From assembly GCA_014584575.1 (NCBI GenBank), contig JACTMP010000082.1, positions 124,001 through 188,000 of the forward strand: DNA of 64,000 bases. Reading direction: 5' to 3'. Positions 25,498-33,216 of the stretch are shown one piece after another (within the stretch, counting starts at the first letter, position 1; every line of letters begins with the position of its first letter). This DNA is from Chloroflexota bacterium. Its GTDB lineage: Bacteria; Chloroflexota; Anaerolineae; Promineifilales; Promineifilaceae. Below the pieces are notes generated by a model. The model saw only the letters and a list, made by a program, of their open reading frames with translations. It searched no databases and had not been told where the DNA came from. A program made the translations under genes and the position numbers.

Positions 25498-27093
25498 ATG
25501 AGATTAACAGAGATGAGCAAACGACAGATCGTAAACGAACAACCGACACTTTATTTTCCAGCCGGTAGCGCGCCGGTAGCTGATCTGCATTACCCGACGG
25601 CTGCCCGGCCACGCCGCGCCGGGCGGCGGTTGCTGCTGCTGCTGGCGCTGTTTTGGCTGATGGTGCTCACGGCCGTCGCCGGACTGTCCACCCTCTTTGT
25701 TGCCAGCCCCCTGCTGCTGCCCGGTACCCAGGTGATGGGGGTGGATGTGGGTGGCCTGTCGTTGAACGAAACGGCCGTGACTCTGAACACCCAATGGCAG
25801 CAGTCTAGTTTTACGTTGGAAAGCGAGTCACAATCATGGTCAGTTGACCCGGCGGCGTTGGGGCTGAAGCTGGATGCCTGGGCCACGGCCGAACGGGCAC
25901 ACGCCCACGGCCGTACCCCCGAAGGTTTGTTTGTGTGGGTGACAACCGGGCGGCTGCCGGTGACGCCGGTTTATACGCTGGACACGGCCGTGACCGCTGC
26001 TTATCTGGAAACCTTGGCCCCACAACTGGAACGCGCCCCGATGAACGCTACGGTGCATGTGAGCAACGGGCAGGCGCTGGCAACGCCGGCCGTAAACGGC
26101 CAATCGCTCAATGTGGCGGCTACGGTAGCTTATCTGGAGATGTACCAGGAGGCGGTGCTGGCGCACGGCCGTTTGCCCCTCAGCTACACGCTCATTCCAC
26201 CGGCGATTATGGATGTCACGGCCGTGTTGCAAGAGCTACAACAACTGCTCGGCCGTACCATTGTGCTGCAAGGATACGACCCGGTAAGTGACGAAACCTT
26301 CACCTGGAACCTGCCGCCGGACGTGTGGGGAAACTGGATTACCGTGACCATTGACCCGGAAAATCCCAACCTGCTGCGCTGGAACTTTGATTCCCCGCCG
26401 GCCCGCGCCTACCTGGATGAACAGGCCGCCACACTTGGCGCGTCCCGCTATATGCAAACGGATGAAACGCTGCGCCGCCTGGCTGAGGCTATTCGGAATG
26501 GGGACACGGCCGTGTTCGCCCGCATTTACCATCACCCCACCAGCTACACGGTGCAGGCGGGGGATACATTAGCCAGCATCGGCCGTGCGGTTGGCATACC
26601 CTACCCCTGGATTCAGCGGGACAACCCCGGCCTGGGAGGGTTGTCGCCAGGTCAGGTCATTACCATCCCATCCCCAGACGAGATGCTGCCGCTGCCGGTT
26701 GTGCCCCACAAACGGATTGTGGTTAGCATCGGCCAACAGCGGGTGCAGGTTTTTGAAAATGGGCAGTTGAAGTGGGATTGGCCCGCCAGCACAGGCATCA
26801 GTTCCAGCCCCACTGCGCCCGGCATTTTCCAGGTGCAATCACACGAACCCAACGCCTACGCCGGTAACTGGAATTTGTGGATGCCCAATTTCCTGGGCAT
26901 TTACCGGCCCGTGCCCACGTCTGACTTTATGAATGGCTTTCATGGCTTCCCCACCCGCGACGGGTACAATCTGCTGTGGACAAACAATCTGGGCGCGCCT
27001 GTGACCTATGGTTGTATTCTGATCAGCAATGAAAATGCACAGGCGTTGTATAATTGGGCGGAAGAAGGGGTAGTGGTGGAGATTAGAGATTAG
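25498..27093 (+). CDS. L,D-transpeptidase with LysM and VanW-like domains
   Basis: 531 residues. A transmembrane anchor at about 45-70 (LLLLLALFWLMVLTAVAG). Two YoaR/VanW-type peptidoglycan-binding-like domains follow (MGVDVGGLSLNET..., about 80-320), then a LysM (YTVQAGDTLASIGRAVGI) and a C-terminal YkuD domain with FHGFP and TYGCILISNENA carrying the catalytic His and Cys. It should crosslink peptidoglycan or attach proteins to it. An alternative start is ATG 25513; neither has a strong ribosome site. Divergent from the DUF192-M23 operon. Confidence 0.9.
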   Translation: MRLTEMSKRQIVNEQPTLYFPAGSAPVADLHYPTAARPRRAGRRLLLLLALFWLMVLTAVAGLSTLFVASPLLLPGTQVMGVDVGGLSLNETAVTLNTQWQQSSFTLESESQSWSVDPAALGLKLDAWATAERAHAHGRTPEGLFVWVTTGRLPVTPVYTLDTAVTAAYLETLAPQLERAPMNATVHVSNGQALATPAVNGQSLNVAATVAYLEMYQEAVLAHGRLPLSYTLIPPAIMDVTAVLQELQQLLGRTIVLQGYDPVSDETFTWNLPPDVWGNWITVTIDPENPNLLRWNFDSPPARAYLDEQAATLGASRYMQTDETLRRLAEAIRNGDTAVFARIYHHPTSYTVQAGDTLASIGRAVGIPYPWIQRDNPGLGGLSPGQVITIPSPDEMLPLPVVPHKRIVVSIGQQRVQVFENGQLKWDWPASTGISSSPTAPGIFQVQSHEPNAYAGNWNLWMPNFLGIYRPVPTSDFMNGFHGFPTRDGYNLLWTNNLGAPVTYGCILISNENAQALYNWAEEGVVVEIRD

Positions 27094-27135
27094 TGATTGG
27101 AGATTGGAATGGAAGTTGGTCAATCTTCAATCTTG
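27088..27135. repeat. Low-complexity hairpin of GATTGGAGATT words
   Basis: GATTAGTGATTGGAGATTG words oppose CAATCTTCAATCTT; imperfect stem just after the transpeptidase stop. Confidence 0.6.
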
Positions 27136-27140
27136 AGCTG

Positions 27141-27251
27141 ATGATGGGATTAAGTATGATAATGATCATTTTGTTGTTGTGTGGTGGTCTGGCGATGATT
27201 GCAGCCATCGTGGCCGCAGTCTATTTTTACTTGCAGGAACGTGAGCCGTGA
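27141..27251 (+). CDS. 36-residue single-helix membrane peptide
   Basis: Short frame coding MMGLSMIMIILLLCGGLAM followed by an alanine-rich end and YFYLQEREP: one long hydrophobic helix with a charged C-terminus. It sits between two same-direction envelope genes. No strong ribosome site (a weak TTGAGC lies close to the ATG), so this is tentative, supported only by amino-acid pattern and the tidy gap it fills. Confidence 0.4.
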   Translation: MMGLSMIMIILLLCGGLAMIAAIVAAVYFYLQEREP

Positions 27252-27392
27252 TCTGACATCGGATCAGCAATTATCAAATTTCTGTTTTGTGTGCTGTTGG
27301 TGGGGTGTAGCATGGAAGGGCAGGTAATAAAGTGCTGATAACGGCCGTCCACCACTTGCCACCTGCCACCTGCCACCTGTACCATTCCCCCC

Positions 27393-28676
27393 ATGTTCAC
27401 CCGCCGTCTGGTTTTTGCGCTCAATGCCTTGCTCGCCGTCGCTCTCGGTTTGCTGCTGTTTGCCCGCGATTGGCCGCCCTTTGGCACGGAGGAGGAAAAG
27501 CTGAACGCCATCGTTTCCCGGGAGCAGTTTGATTTTCTGGTATGGGAGGCCAACGCCTTTTGGGTAAAAGCCAAAGCCGCGCTGACCGGTGGACATCTTT
27601 TCCTTGATGAAGCAGACCGTAAACAACTGGTGCTGGATTATCTGGCGCTGCTGCGCCGCGCTCAGGAGCTAGACGGGCAAATTAACGCGCTGTATGTGGA
27701 CCCCAACGTGGCCGACCCGGCAGTGGCTGCCGCCGATTTGTTGGCGGAGTTAACGGCCGTGCGCCAACAAATCACGGCCGTGCAACCTCTGGCCGAAGCG
27801 ATTGTGCAAGACCAGGTAGCGGCCGTGCTGGCCGACGAAGGCTTTGACATGCTGCGCCAGGCGTGGCCGCCCGTCCTCATGCACATGACCCCTCTGCCCA
27901 CCGTCATGATCGTCTCCCCGCGTGACCGCATTGAACGCATTTACCAGCGCACCCTGTCGCCGGGGCTGACCACACCGGACAGAGAGGAAATGGAAACGGC
28001 CGTACTCGACCATCTCAACCTCTCCGCCCTCATCGTGCCCATTGGCGGCCTGGGCACCTACCCGGCCATGGTGCAGGAAACGAGCGACCTCAACTGGCTG
28101 ACCGAAGTGACCGCCCACGAATGGAGCCACCACTGGATGAGCTTCTACCCGGTGGGCATTTTTTACAATGACCCCGAAGTGCGTATCATCAACGAGACCA
28201 TCGCCTCGCTGATTGATGTGGAGATTCGGGCGCAGGTGATTGAACGTTTCTACCCGGAGTTTGTGCCGCCCCCGTCACCGCCCCCGCCGCCGGAACCGAC
28301 CAATGAGGCAACGACGCCCCCACCGCCCACCGATCCGCCGCCGTTTGACTTCAACGCCGAAATGGCCGCCACCCGCATCCGCGTGGATGAGCTATTGGCC
28401 GCTGGCAACATTGAAGAAGCGGAACAGTACATGGAAGAACGGCGGCAGCTGTTTGTGTCCAATGGTTACCAGATTCGCAAACTGAACCAGGCGTATTTTG
28501 CCTTTTACGGGGCTTATGCCGACCGGCCCGGCGCTACCGGCAGCGATCCCACCGGTCCCATGTTGCGCGACATCCGCGCCCACAGCCCCTCCCTGCGCGC
28601 CTTCATGGATACCATTACCTCCATCCGCAGCCGCGCCGATTTGGAACGCATCTGGCAGGAAACAACAGGCGGGTAA
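27393..28676 (+). CDS. Membrane-anchored HExxH putative peptidase
   Basis: 427 residues. An N-terminal helix (about 5-23) anchors it. A helical region (45-150) is followed by VTAHEWSHHWMSFYP, an HExxH zinc motif, and NETIASLID downstream, where the Glu could be the third ligand as in gluzincins. A Pro-rich linker (PPPSPPPPPEP and more, about 290-320) interrupts the C-terminal half. The spacing between HExxH and Glu fits a gluzincin pattern, but no named family was recognised. Likely faces outside the cell. Confidence 0.75.
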   Translation: MFTRRLVFALNALLAVALGLLLFARDWPPFGTEEEKLNAIVSREQFDFLVWEANAFWVKAKAALTGGHLFLDEADRKQLVLDYLALLRRAQELDGQINALYVDPNVADPAVAAADLLAELTAVRQQITAVQPLAEAIVQDQVAAVLADEGFDMLRQAWPPVLMHMTPLPTVMIVSPRDRIERIYQRTLSPGLTTPDREEMETAVLDHLNLSALIVPIGGLGTYPAMVQETSDLNWLTEVTAHEWSHHWMSFYPVGIFYNDPEVRIINETIASLIDVEIRAQVIERFYPEFVPPPSPPPPPEPTNEATTPPPPTDPPPFDFNAEMAATRIRVDELLAAGNIEEAEQYMEERRQLFVSNGYQIRKLNQAYFAFYGAYADRPGATGSDPTGPMLRDIRAHSPSLRAFMDTITSIRSRADLERIWQETTGG

Positions 28677-28683
28677 TTGCGTA

Positions 28684-28747
28684 GGGGCGAGGCAGTTGGG
28701 AAAAAACTCGTCTAGCGAGACAAGTCCATACCCAACTGCCTCGCCCC
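28684..28747. repeat. Palindromic element, GGGGCGAGGCAGTT family, copy 1
   Basis: GGGGCGAGGCAGTTGGG at the left and CCCAACTGCCTCGCCCC at the right are perfect inverted repeats around a 30-base centre with an inner ACTCGTCTAGCGAG fold. Relatives at 53597-53664 and 59045-59108. Confidence 0.9.
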
Positions 28748-28757
28748 TTCAATTCGC

Positions 28758-29186
28758 CTACAATTCATCATCCATCTCCGCCAGAATGTCACGCAGGAGG
28801 AGGACGATACGTTGAGCTTCCTGGCGATGTTCGCGCCAGTCAGGTTGGGCCAGATATTGTTCCAGATCAGACAGGGCTTCGCGGTAACGGCCGTCCTCCT
28901 GCAACAACAACCCTCGATTCAGCCGTGCCGGGGCAAATTCCGGGTCTTCGGCCAACAGCGCATCCAAATCCGCCAGCGCCTCCCGCGTCCGCCCCAACTC
29001 CCGCCCTAGCAGGATGGCCCGACTCAACCGGGCCATGCGGAACGTCGGGTCCACCGCATATGCCCGTGAGAAATAATGCACCGCCCGCTCATGCTCCGAT
29101 GGCATCGTATTCTGATTGCCAAAATACCGGTGCAGGCCCCCCCAGGTGTAGAGGCAGTAGGATTTGATGAAACGCCATCTACTCAC
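28758..29186 (-). CDS. Small TPR-repeat protein
   Basis: 142 residues with three tetratricopeptide-like repeats (ERAVHYFSRAYAVDPTFRMA, TREALADLDALLAEDPEFAP, YREALSDLEQYL). Such proteins are protein-interaction scaffolds. The start is GTG at 29184-29186; no signal peptide. It lies upstream-convergent with the peptidase-like gene and next to trxB; no functional link is visible. Confidence 0.8.
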   Translation of the reverse strand: MSRWRFIKSYCLYTWGGLHRYFGNQNTMPSEHERAVHYFSRAYAVDPTFRMARLSRAILLGRELGRTREALADLDALLAEDPEFAPARLNRGLLLQEDGRYREALSDLEQYLAQPDWREHRQEAQRIVLLLRDILAEMDDEL

Positions 29187-29202
29187 GGTGTTTGGGTGTC
29201 AT

Positions 29203-29242
29203 GTGTCAGGTGTCAAGTGTCATGTTACTTGACACCTGACAC
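29203..29242. repeat. Low-complexity hairpin of TGTCAGG words
   Basis: GTGTCAGGTGTCAAGT and ACTTGACACCTGACAC are exact complements; further TGTCAGGTG words flank them up to 29257. Confidence 0.85.
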
Positions 29243-29256
29243 CTAAACACCTGACA

Positions 29257-30219
29257 CTACTCTTGCCCCGCCAGCCACTTCTCCAATTCAATGGCCGCAC
29301 CGGCGCCCTGGCCGACGGAGGTGGAAATCTGGCGGAAGTGCGGGTCTTGGATTTCACCGGCGGCGTAAACGCCGGGTACGCTGGTGCGGTAATGCTCGTC
29401 GGTAATCACGTACCCTTCCTCGTCCAGCGCCAACTGACCTACCAGGAAATGGTTATTGGGGTCATGGCCGATGAAGATGAAGACGCCGTCTGTTTCCAAC
29501 TGGCTGGTTTCCTGCGTTTTGACGTTTTTCACGCGCACGCCCTGCACCACGCCATTGCCCACAATCTCTTCCACAACGGTGTCCCAGACGAAGGAGATTT
29601 TTTCGTTGGCGAAGGCCCGTTTTTGCAGAATGGCCCCGGCGCGTAACTGGTCGCGGCGGTGGATGACTTCCACCTTGTTGGCGAATTTGGTCAGGAAGAT
29701 GCCCTCCTCCAGGGCGCTGTCGCCGCCGCCAACCACAACTACGTCTTTGTTGCGGAAGAAGAAGCCGTCGCAGGTGCCGCAGTAGCTGACGCCGCGCCCC
29801 ACGTATTCCGCTTCACCGGGCACGCCCAATTTGGTGGGCGATGCGCCTACGGTGACGATGACGCTGTCGGCCAGGTATTCGGCGCTGTAGGTTTTGATGC
29901 GAAACGGCGAACGGCGTCGCGGCGACACAGCGGCTTCGGGCCGTTCCGCAAAATCCACTTCCACCACTTCATCATACACAAAACGGGCCCCAAAATGCTC
30001 CGCCTGTTTGTGCATCACGTCCACCAGTTCCGGGCCGGTGGGGGTGTGGTCGGGACTCCAAAAACCGGGGTAATTTTCCACTTCGCCCGTCAGGCTGATT
30101 TGCCCGCCTAACTGCATCCCGGCAATCACCAGCGGGTTCAGCATCGCCCGCCCCGTGTACAACGCCGCCGTCAACCCCGCCGGGCCGGAACCAATAATAA
30201 TCACTCGTTCTTTTTGCAT
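29257..30219 (-). CDS. trxB: Thioredoxin reductase
   Basis: 320 residues. Uses NADPH and FAD to reduce thioredoxin. The FAD-binding GSGPAGLTAALY motif is at the N-terminus, the redox pair is in YCGTCDGFFF, the NADPH-binding VVVGGGDSALEEG follows, and the family C-terminal GDIQ-like segment reads AAGEIQD. Start ATG 30219 with GAGGAAGA upstream; a longer in-frame start at 30276 would translate the hairpin region. No thioredoxin gene is adjacent; a thioredoxin-like protein is encoded at 55321. Confidence 0.95.
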   Translation of the reverse strand: MQKERVIIIGSGPAGLTAALYTGRAMLNPLVIAGMQLGGQISLTGEVENYPGFWSPDHTPTGPELVDVMHKQAEHFGARFVYDEVVEVDFAERPEAAVSPRRRSPFRIKTYSAEYLADSVIVTVGASPTKLGVPGEAEYVGRGVSYCGTCDGFFFRNKDVVVVGGGDSALEEGIFLTKFANKVEVIHRRDQLRAGAILQKRAFANEKISFVWDTVVEEIVGNGVVQGVRVKNVKTQETSQLETDGVFIFIGHDPNNHFLVGQLALDEEGYVITDEHYRTSVPGVYAAGEIQDPHFRQISTSVGQGAGAAIELEKWLAGQE

Positions 30220-30244
30220 GCTCTTCCTCGATATGAGATGGAGG

Positions 30245-30286
30245 AGATTAGAGATTGGAGATGAATTCATCTCCAATCTCTAATCT
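30245..30286. repeat. Perfect 42-bp palindrome of GAGATT words
   Basis: AGATTAGAGATTGGAGATGAA joined directly to its exact complement. It sits just upstream of trxB and is the most perfect member of the low-complexity hairpins. Confidence 0.85.
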
Positions 30287-30419
30287 ACAATCTCAGTTTT
30301 CAATTTACCTTTGGGATTTTATCTCTCCCCAACATTTTGCCTAATCCAATCATCCCTATAGATAGCCATCGGCAACTGATTCTTACCGCGTGGTGACTAA
30401 CAGCGACATACTCAGTAGA

Positions 30420-30489
30420 TCGAAATGGAAGGAGTGGGCATCCTCAGATACCCGCCGGTTCGCATCTGAGGATGCGAACTCCGCTTCGA
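30420..30489. repeat. Nested hairpin in the trxB-alr gap
   Basis: Inner arms GCATCCTCAGAT/ATCTGAGGATGC and outer GGAGT/ACTCC and TCGAA/TTCGA. The gap 30287-30578 otherwise contains no gene that can be supported. Confidence 0.7.
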
Positions 30490-30578
30490 TTTAATGATAC
30501 TCAGGGAGTGCTTATTTCCAGCTAAGACTAAGTTCAGGTTGCCCCCTTATACTCCTGCATGAAGTCGCCAAAAGAAGT

Positions 30579-30621
30579 GTTCACCCCCGGTTCTCCCTCC
30601 TGGCCGGGGGTGAACGCTTTT
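30579..30621 (+). terminator. Terminator-like hairpin
   Basis: GTTCACCCCCGG/CCGGGGGTGAAC followed by GCTTTTAT. The gene or RNA it ends is not identified; a short transcript within 30490-30578 is possible. Confidence 0.7.
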
Positions 30622-30628
30622 ATAGGGC

Positions 30629-30664
30629 AAAAAAAGCCCGGCTTTCCCAGAAAGCCGGGCTTTT
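30629..30664. terminator. Bidirectional terminator at the alr 3' end
   Basis: AAAAAGCCCGGCTTTC and AAAGCCGGGCTTTT with a short loop; T-runs on both strands. The alr stop codon begins in the T-run. Confidence 0.9.
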
Positions 30665-31814
30665 ACTTTACATAAATTCTAGGCACGCGCGTGTTAATGT
30701 TGGTCAAAATTTCGTAAGGAATGGTGCCTGCCCATGCCGCCAACTCTTCACAAGTGATAGCTGCGCCTTCGCTCTCCCCCAACAAAATCACTTCATCATT
30801 GTTATAAGCAGAGTCCCATTCGATGTTGATCATGATTTGATCCATGCAAATACGGCCCACCACCGGATAACGACGGCCGTGAATAATCACCTCCGCCTGC
30901 CCAGACATCCGCCGAAAATAACCGTCGCCATACCCAACCGGCGCCGTCACCACCCGCACCATATGGTCACTCTGCCAGGTAGCGCCATAACTGACCGGGT
31001 GGTGGGGCAGCACCACCTTGAAATAAACCACCCGCGATTTCCAACTGAGGCACGGCCGTACCGCCACCGTCCGCTTAACCTCGGCCGACGGATACACCCC
31101 GTACAACAAAATGCCCGCCCGCACCATATCCAGATGGCTGCCCGGTAGCTGCAAAATGCCGCCCGAATTTGCCATATGGCGCAGGCGCGGCGGCGGCAGC
31201 CCCCGCTCCGCGTAAAACGCCAACACCTGCTCAAAACGCGCCAACTGCATCTGCGCCGAACCCAAATCGGCGGCATCCGCATTGGCAAAATGGGAATAAA
31301 TGCCCTCCACATCACAGTGCTGGCAATGCAAAGCTGCTTCTAACAAAGTAGGCGCGCTGTAATAATGCACCCCGATACGTTCCATGCCGGTATCAATCTT
31401 CAGGTGAACGCGGGCGCGTGTGCCCATCTGCTGCGCCGTCGCATCAATTTGCTGCAATTTTTCCACCGAAGAGGCGGTGATCGTCAGCTTGTATTGTAAA
31501 AAGATAGGTATCTGGTTGCCGATAATGCCCCCCATCACCAGAATTGGCGTCTGAATGCCCGCCTGGCGCAGCATGATCCCCTCTTCCAAAAAGGCCACCC
31601 CCAAATAGGGCGCGCCCAGCGCCGCCAGATGGCGGGCAATCTCCACCAGCCCATGCCCATAAGCGTTGGCTTTCAGGACGGGCATCACCACTGCCGGCGC
31701 AACCGCTTGCGCGATAGCGCGGTAATTTTGGCTCAGTTGGCCCAGGTTTATTTCCAGATAGGTTGGCCGGGCAATGTCGCCATTGCTGATGGTTGGCTGG
31801 TTAATCAAAGTCAT
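30663..31814 (-). CDS. alr: Alanine racemase
   Basis: 383 residues. PLP enzyme making D-alanine for peptidoglycan. PLP lysine in VLKANAYGHG; the second catalytic region contains GYGDGYFRRMSG; C-terminal GRICMDQIMINIE is typical. Full length. Its ATG overlaps the stop of the upstream HAD gene by four bases, so the two are co-translated. Confidence 0.95.
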   Translation of the reverse strand: MTLINQPTISNGDIARPTYLEINLGQLSQNYRAIAQAVAPAVVMPVLKANAYGHGLVEIARHLAALGAPYLGVAFLEEGIMLRQAGIQTPILVMGGIIGNQIPIFLQYKLTITASSVEKLQQIDATAQQMGTRARVHLKIDTGMERIGVHYYSAPTLLEAALHCQHCDVEGIYSHFANADAADLGSAQMQLARFEQVLAFYAERGLPPPRLRHMANSGGILQLPGSHLDMVRAGILLYGVYPSAEVKRTVAVRPCLSWKSRVVYFKVVLPHHPVSYGATWQSDHMVRVVTAPVGYGDGYFRRMSGQAEVIIHGRRYPVVGRICMDQIMINIEWDSAYNNDEVILLGESEGAAITCEELAAWAGTIPYEILTNINTRVPRIYVK

Positions 31815-32491
31815 CCACCTGTTTTGTTACCCTCCCACCCCAGCATCTCATCAAGCCGCGCCGCCACCTCATGCAACGAGGCATACACGGCCGTCGCCCG
31901 GCTAAAATCTGCGTCAGATGTATGTCCGTTGGGAACAGCAATCACCGCCATACCGGCTGCCAGCGCCGCCTGCACACCGGGCAGCGAATCTTCCAGCGCC
32001 AGGCAGTCCGCCGGGTCAACACCCAGCCTTGTGGCCGCCAGCAGGTAGAGGTCGGGGGCCGGTTTGCCCTGTGCCACCTCGTCTCCGCAGGCAGTGGCAT
32101 ATACCCTCTCCGCCAGCCCCAACTGTGCCAGAACTTCCTCGACATGGCGGCTGCTGCTGGAGGAAGCCACCGCCCAGGGAATGTGCCGCTCCGCAATTGC
32201 CGCCTGTAATGCCATCAGACCGGGCATGGCGGGCACACCCTGCGCCCGGATGCGGGCATAAATCTGGGCGCGTTGGGTTATGATTTCGGGCACACCCAAC
32301 GGAATGGCAAAGACATCACGAATGAGGAGGGCGCTGACATCGGCGCGCAGGCCGATGATCTGGCTTTGCATGGCGTCGCTGATCTGGCCGCCATACGGCC
32401 GTAAAAATTCATCCCACGCCTGCCGCGACAATGGCTCACTGTCCACCATCAACCCATCCATATCAAACACAATTGCGTGTCGCTGTTTCAA
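31811..32491 (-). CDS. HAD-superfamily hydrolase, beta-phosphoglucomutase-like
   Basis: 226 residues. Motif I FDMDGLMVDSE, motif II near VASSSSSRH, the Lys of motif III in GKPAPDLYLLAA and motif IV CLALEDSLPGVQAA, with a helical cap between I and II. This is the sugar-phosphatase/phosphomutase subfamily. The substrate is unknown. It heads or precedes alr in a two-gene unit. Confidence 0.9.
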   Translation of the reverse strand: MKQRHAIVFDMDGLMVDSEPLSRQAWDEFLRPYGGQISDAMQSQIIGLRADVSALLIRDVFAIPLGVPEIITQRAQIYARIRAQGVPAMPGLMALQAAIAERHIPWAVASSSSSRHVEEVLAQLGLAERVYATACGDEVAQGKPAPDLYLLAATRLGVDPADCLALEDSLPGVQAALAAGMAVIAVPNGHTSDADFSRATAVYASLHEVAARLDEMLGWEGNKTGG

Positions 32492-32513
32492 CTTAAAAAG
32501 GGGTAGGGCCGGC

Positions 32514-32987
32514 TTAATCGGCCGTAGGCTGAGGCTCGGTTTCGGCCTCTTTTTGTACCTTGTTCAGGCCGTTGCGCACGACCGCCAATGAGCGCAGTAA
32601 ATCCTCTTCCAGCCGGGTGAGCACTTCCAGCACATAAGAATCGGCGTCGTGGCGCAGGGCGTCGGCGTCGCGGCGGGCGCGTTCCAGGATATTATCTGCC
32701 CGCTGCTGTGAGGATTGGGTGATTGAGTCGCGCTTGACCAGTTCGCCGGCTTCCTGTTTGGCCAGGCCGCGAATGCGCTCCGCTTCCTCGTGCGCCTGGG
32801 CCAGGATGCGGTCTTTGTCTGCTTCCACCCGGTTGGCGCGTTTGATCTCTTCGGGGATGGCTACCCGTAGCTGGTCAATCAGGTTATAGATTTTGTCTTC
32901 ATTAACCAGGAGGTATGCACTGAGGGGCAACCGTGTGCTGTCGTTTAATAATTGTTCGAGGCGATCAACCAGTTGTTGTATGTCCAT
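32514..32987 (-). CDS. Coiled-coil protein, DivIVA/ATP-synthase-b-like
   Basis: 157 residues, almost entirely helical with heptads from about 50 to 140 (AEERIRGLAKQEAGEL-type and RADNILERARRDADAL). Proteins like this in Chloroflexota are annotated as ATPase or DivIVA-like without evidence; it has no ATP-binding motif. It could be a cytoskeletal or cell-division scaffold (inference). It ends 22 bases before the HAD gene on the same strand. Confidence 0.8.
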   Translation of the reverse strand: MDIQQLVDRLEQLLNDSTRLPLSAYLLVNEDKIYNLIDQLRVAIPEEIKRANRVEADKDRILAQAHEEAERIRGLAKQEAGELVKRDSITQSSQQRADNILERARRDADALRHDADSYVLEVLTRLEEDLLRSLAVVRNGLNKVQKEAETEPQPTAD

Positions 32988-33086
32988 GTTTCTGCCCTAT
33001 TCTCGTTTTGCTGTCAGGATAGCTTGCGACCTGCCACCATGTGCGGCTAATTATAGGGGATTTTGGCAAAGAGGAAAACTGTGGGC

Positions 33087-33153
33087 CAGCAATTCTCAAT
33101 TTGGCTGGCGGCGGCAGATAAATCTGCACCAACAAAAGGCAAAGTCGGCCTTC
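33087..33153. mobile_element. Truncated copy of the CAGCAATTCTCA element
   Basis: Matches the left 65-70 bases of the 23296-23449 element with a few differences, then diverges; the right half and right terminal repeat are missing. It lies in the promoter region of the kinase gene. Confidence 0.75.
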
Positions 33154-33202
33154 GCCGCCTTTCAGGACGATTCTCCCCTTTAGCGCAAATGGGAGCATAT
33201 GG

Positions 33203-33216
33203 TATAAACTACGCTT
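33203..33216 (+). promoter_or_regulatory. -10 box close to the kinase start
   Basis: TATAAA (33203-33208) lies 8 bases before the ATG, suggesting a leaderless mRNA, like brnT and the PPOX gene. Confidence 0.4.

Noticed and set aside
30287-30578. tRNA or other structural RNA in the trxB-alr gap
   Set aside because: No cloverleaf, no T-arm GGTTCGANNCC and no CCA end; only a nested hairpin is seen.
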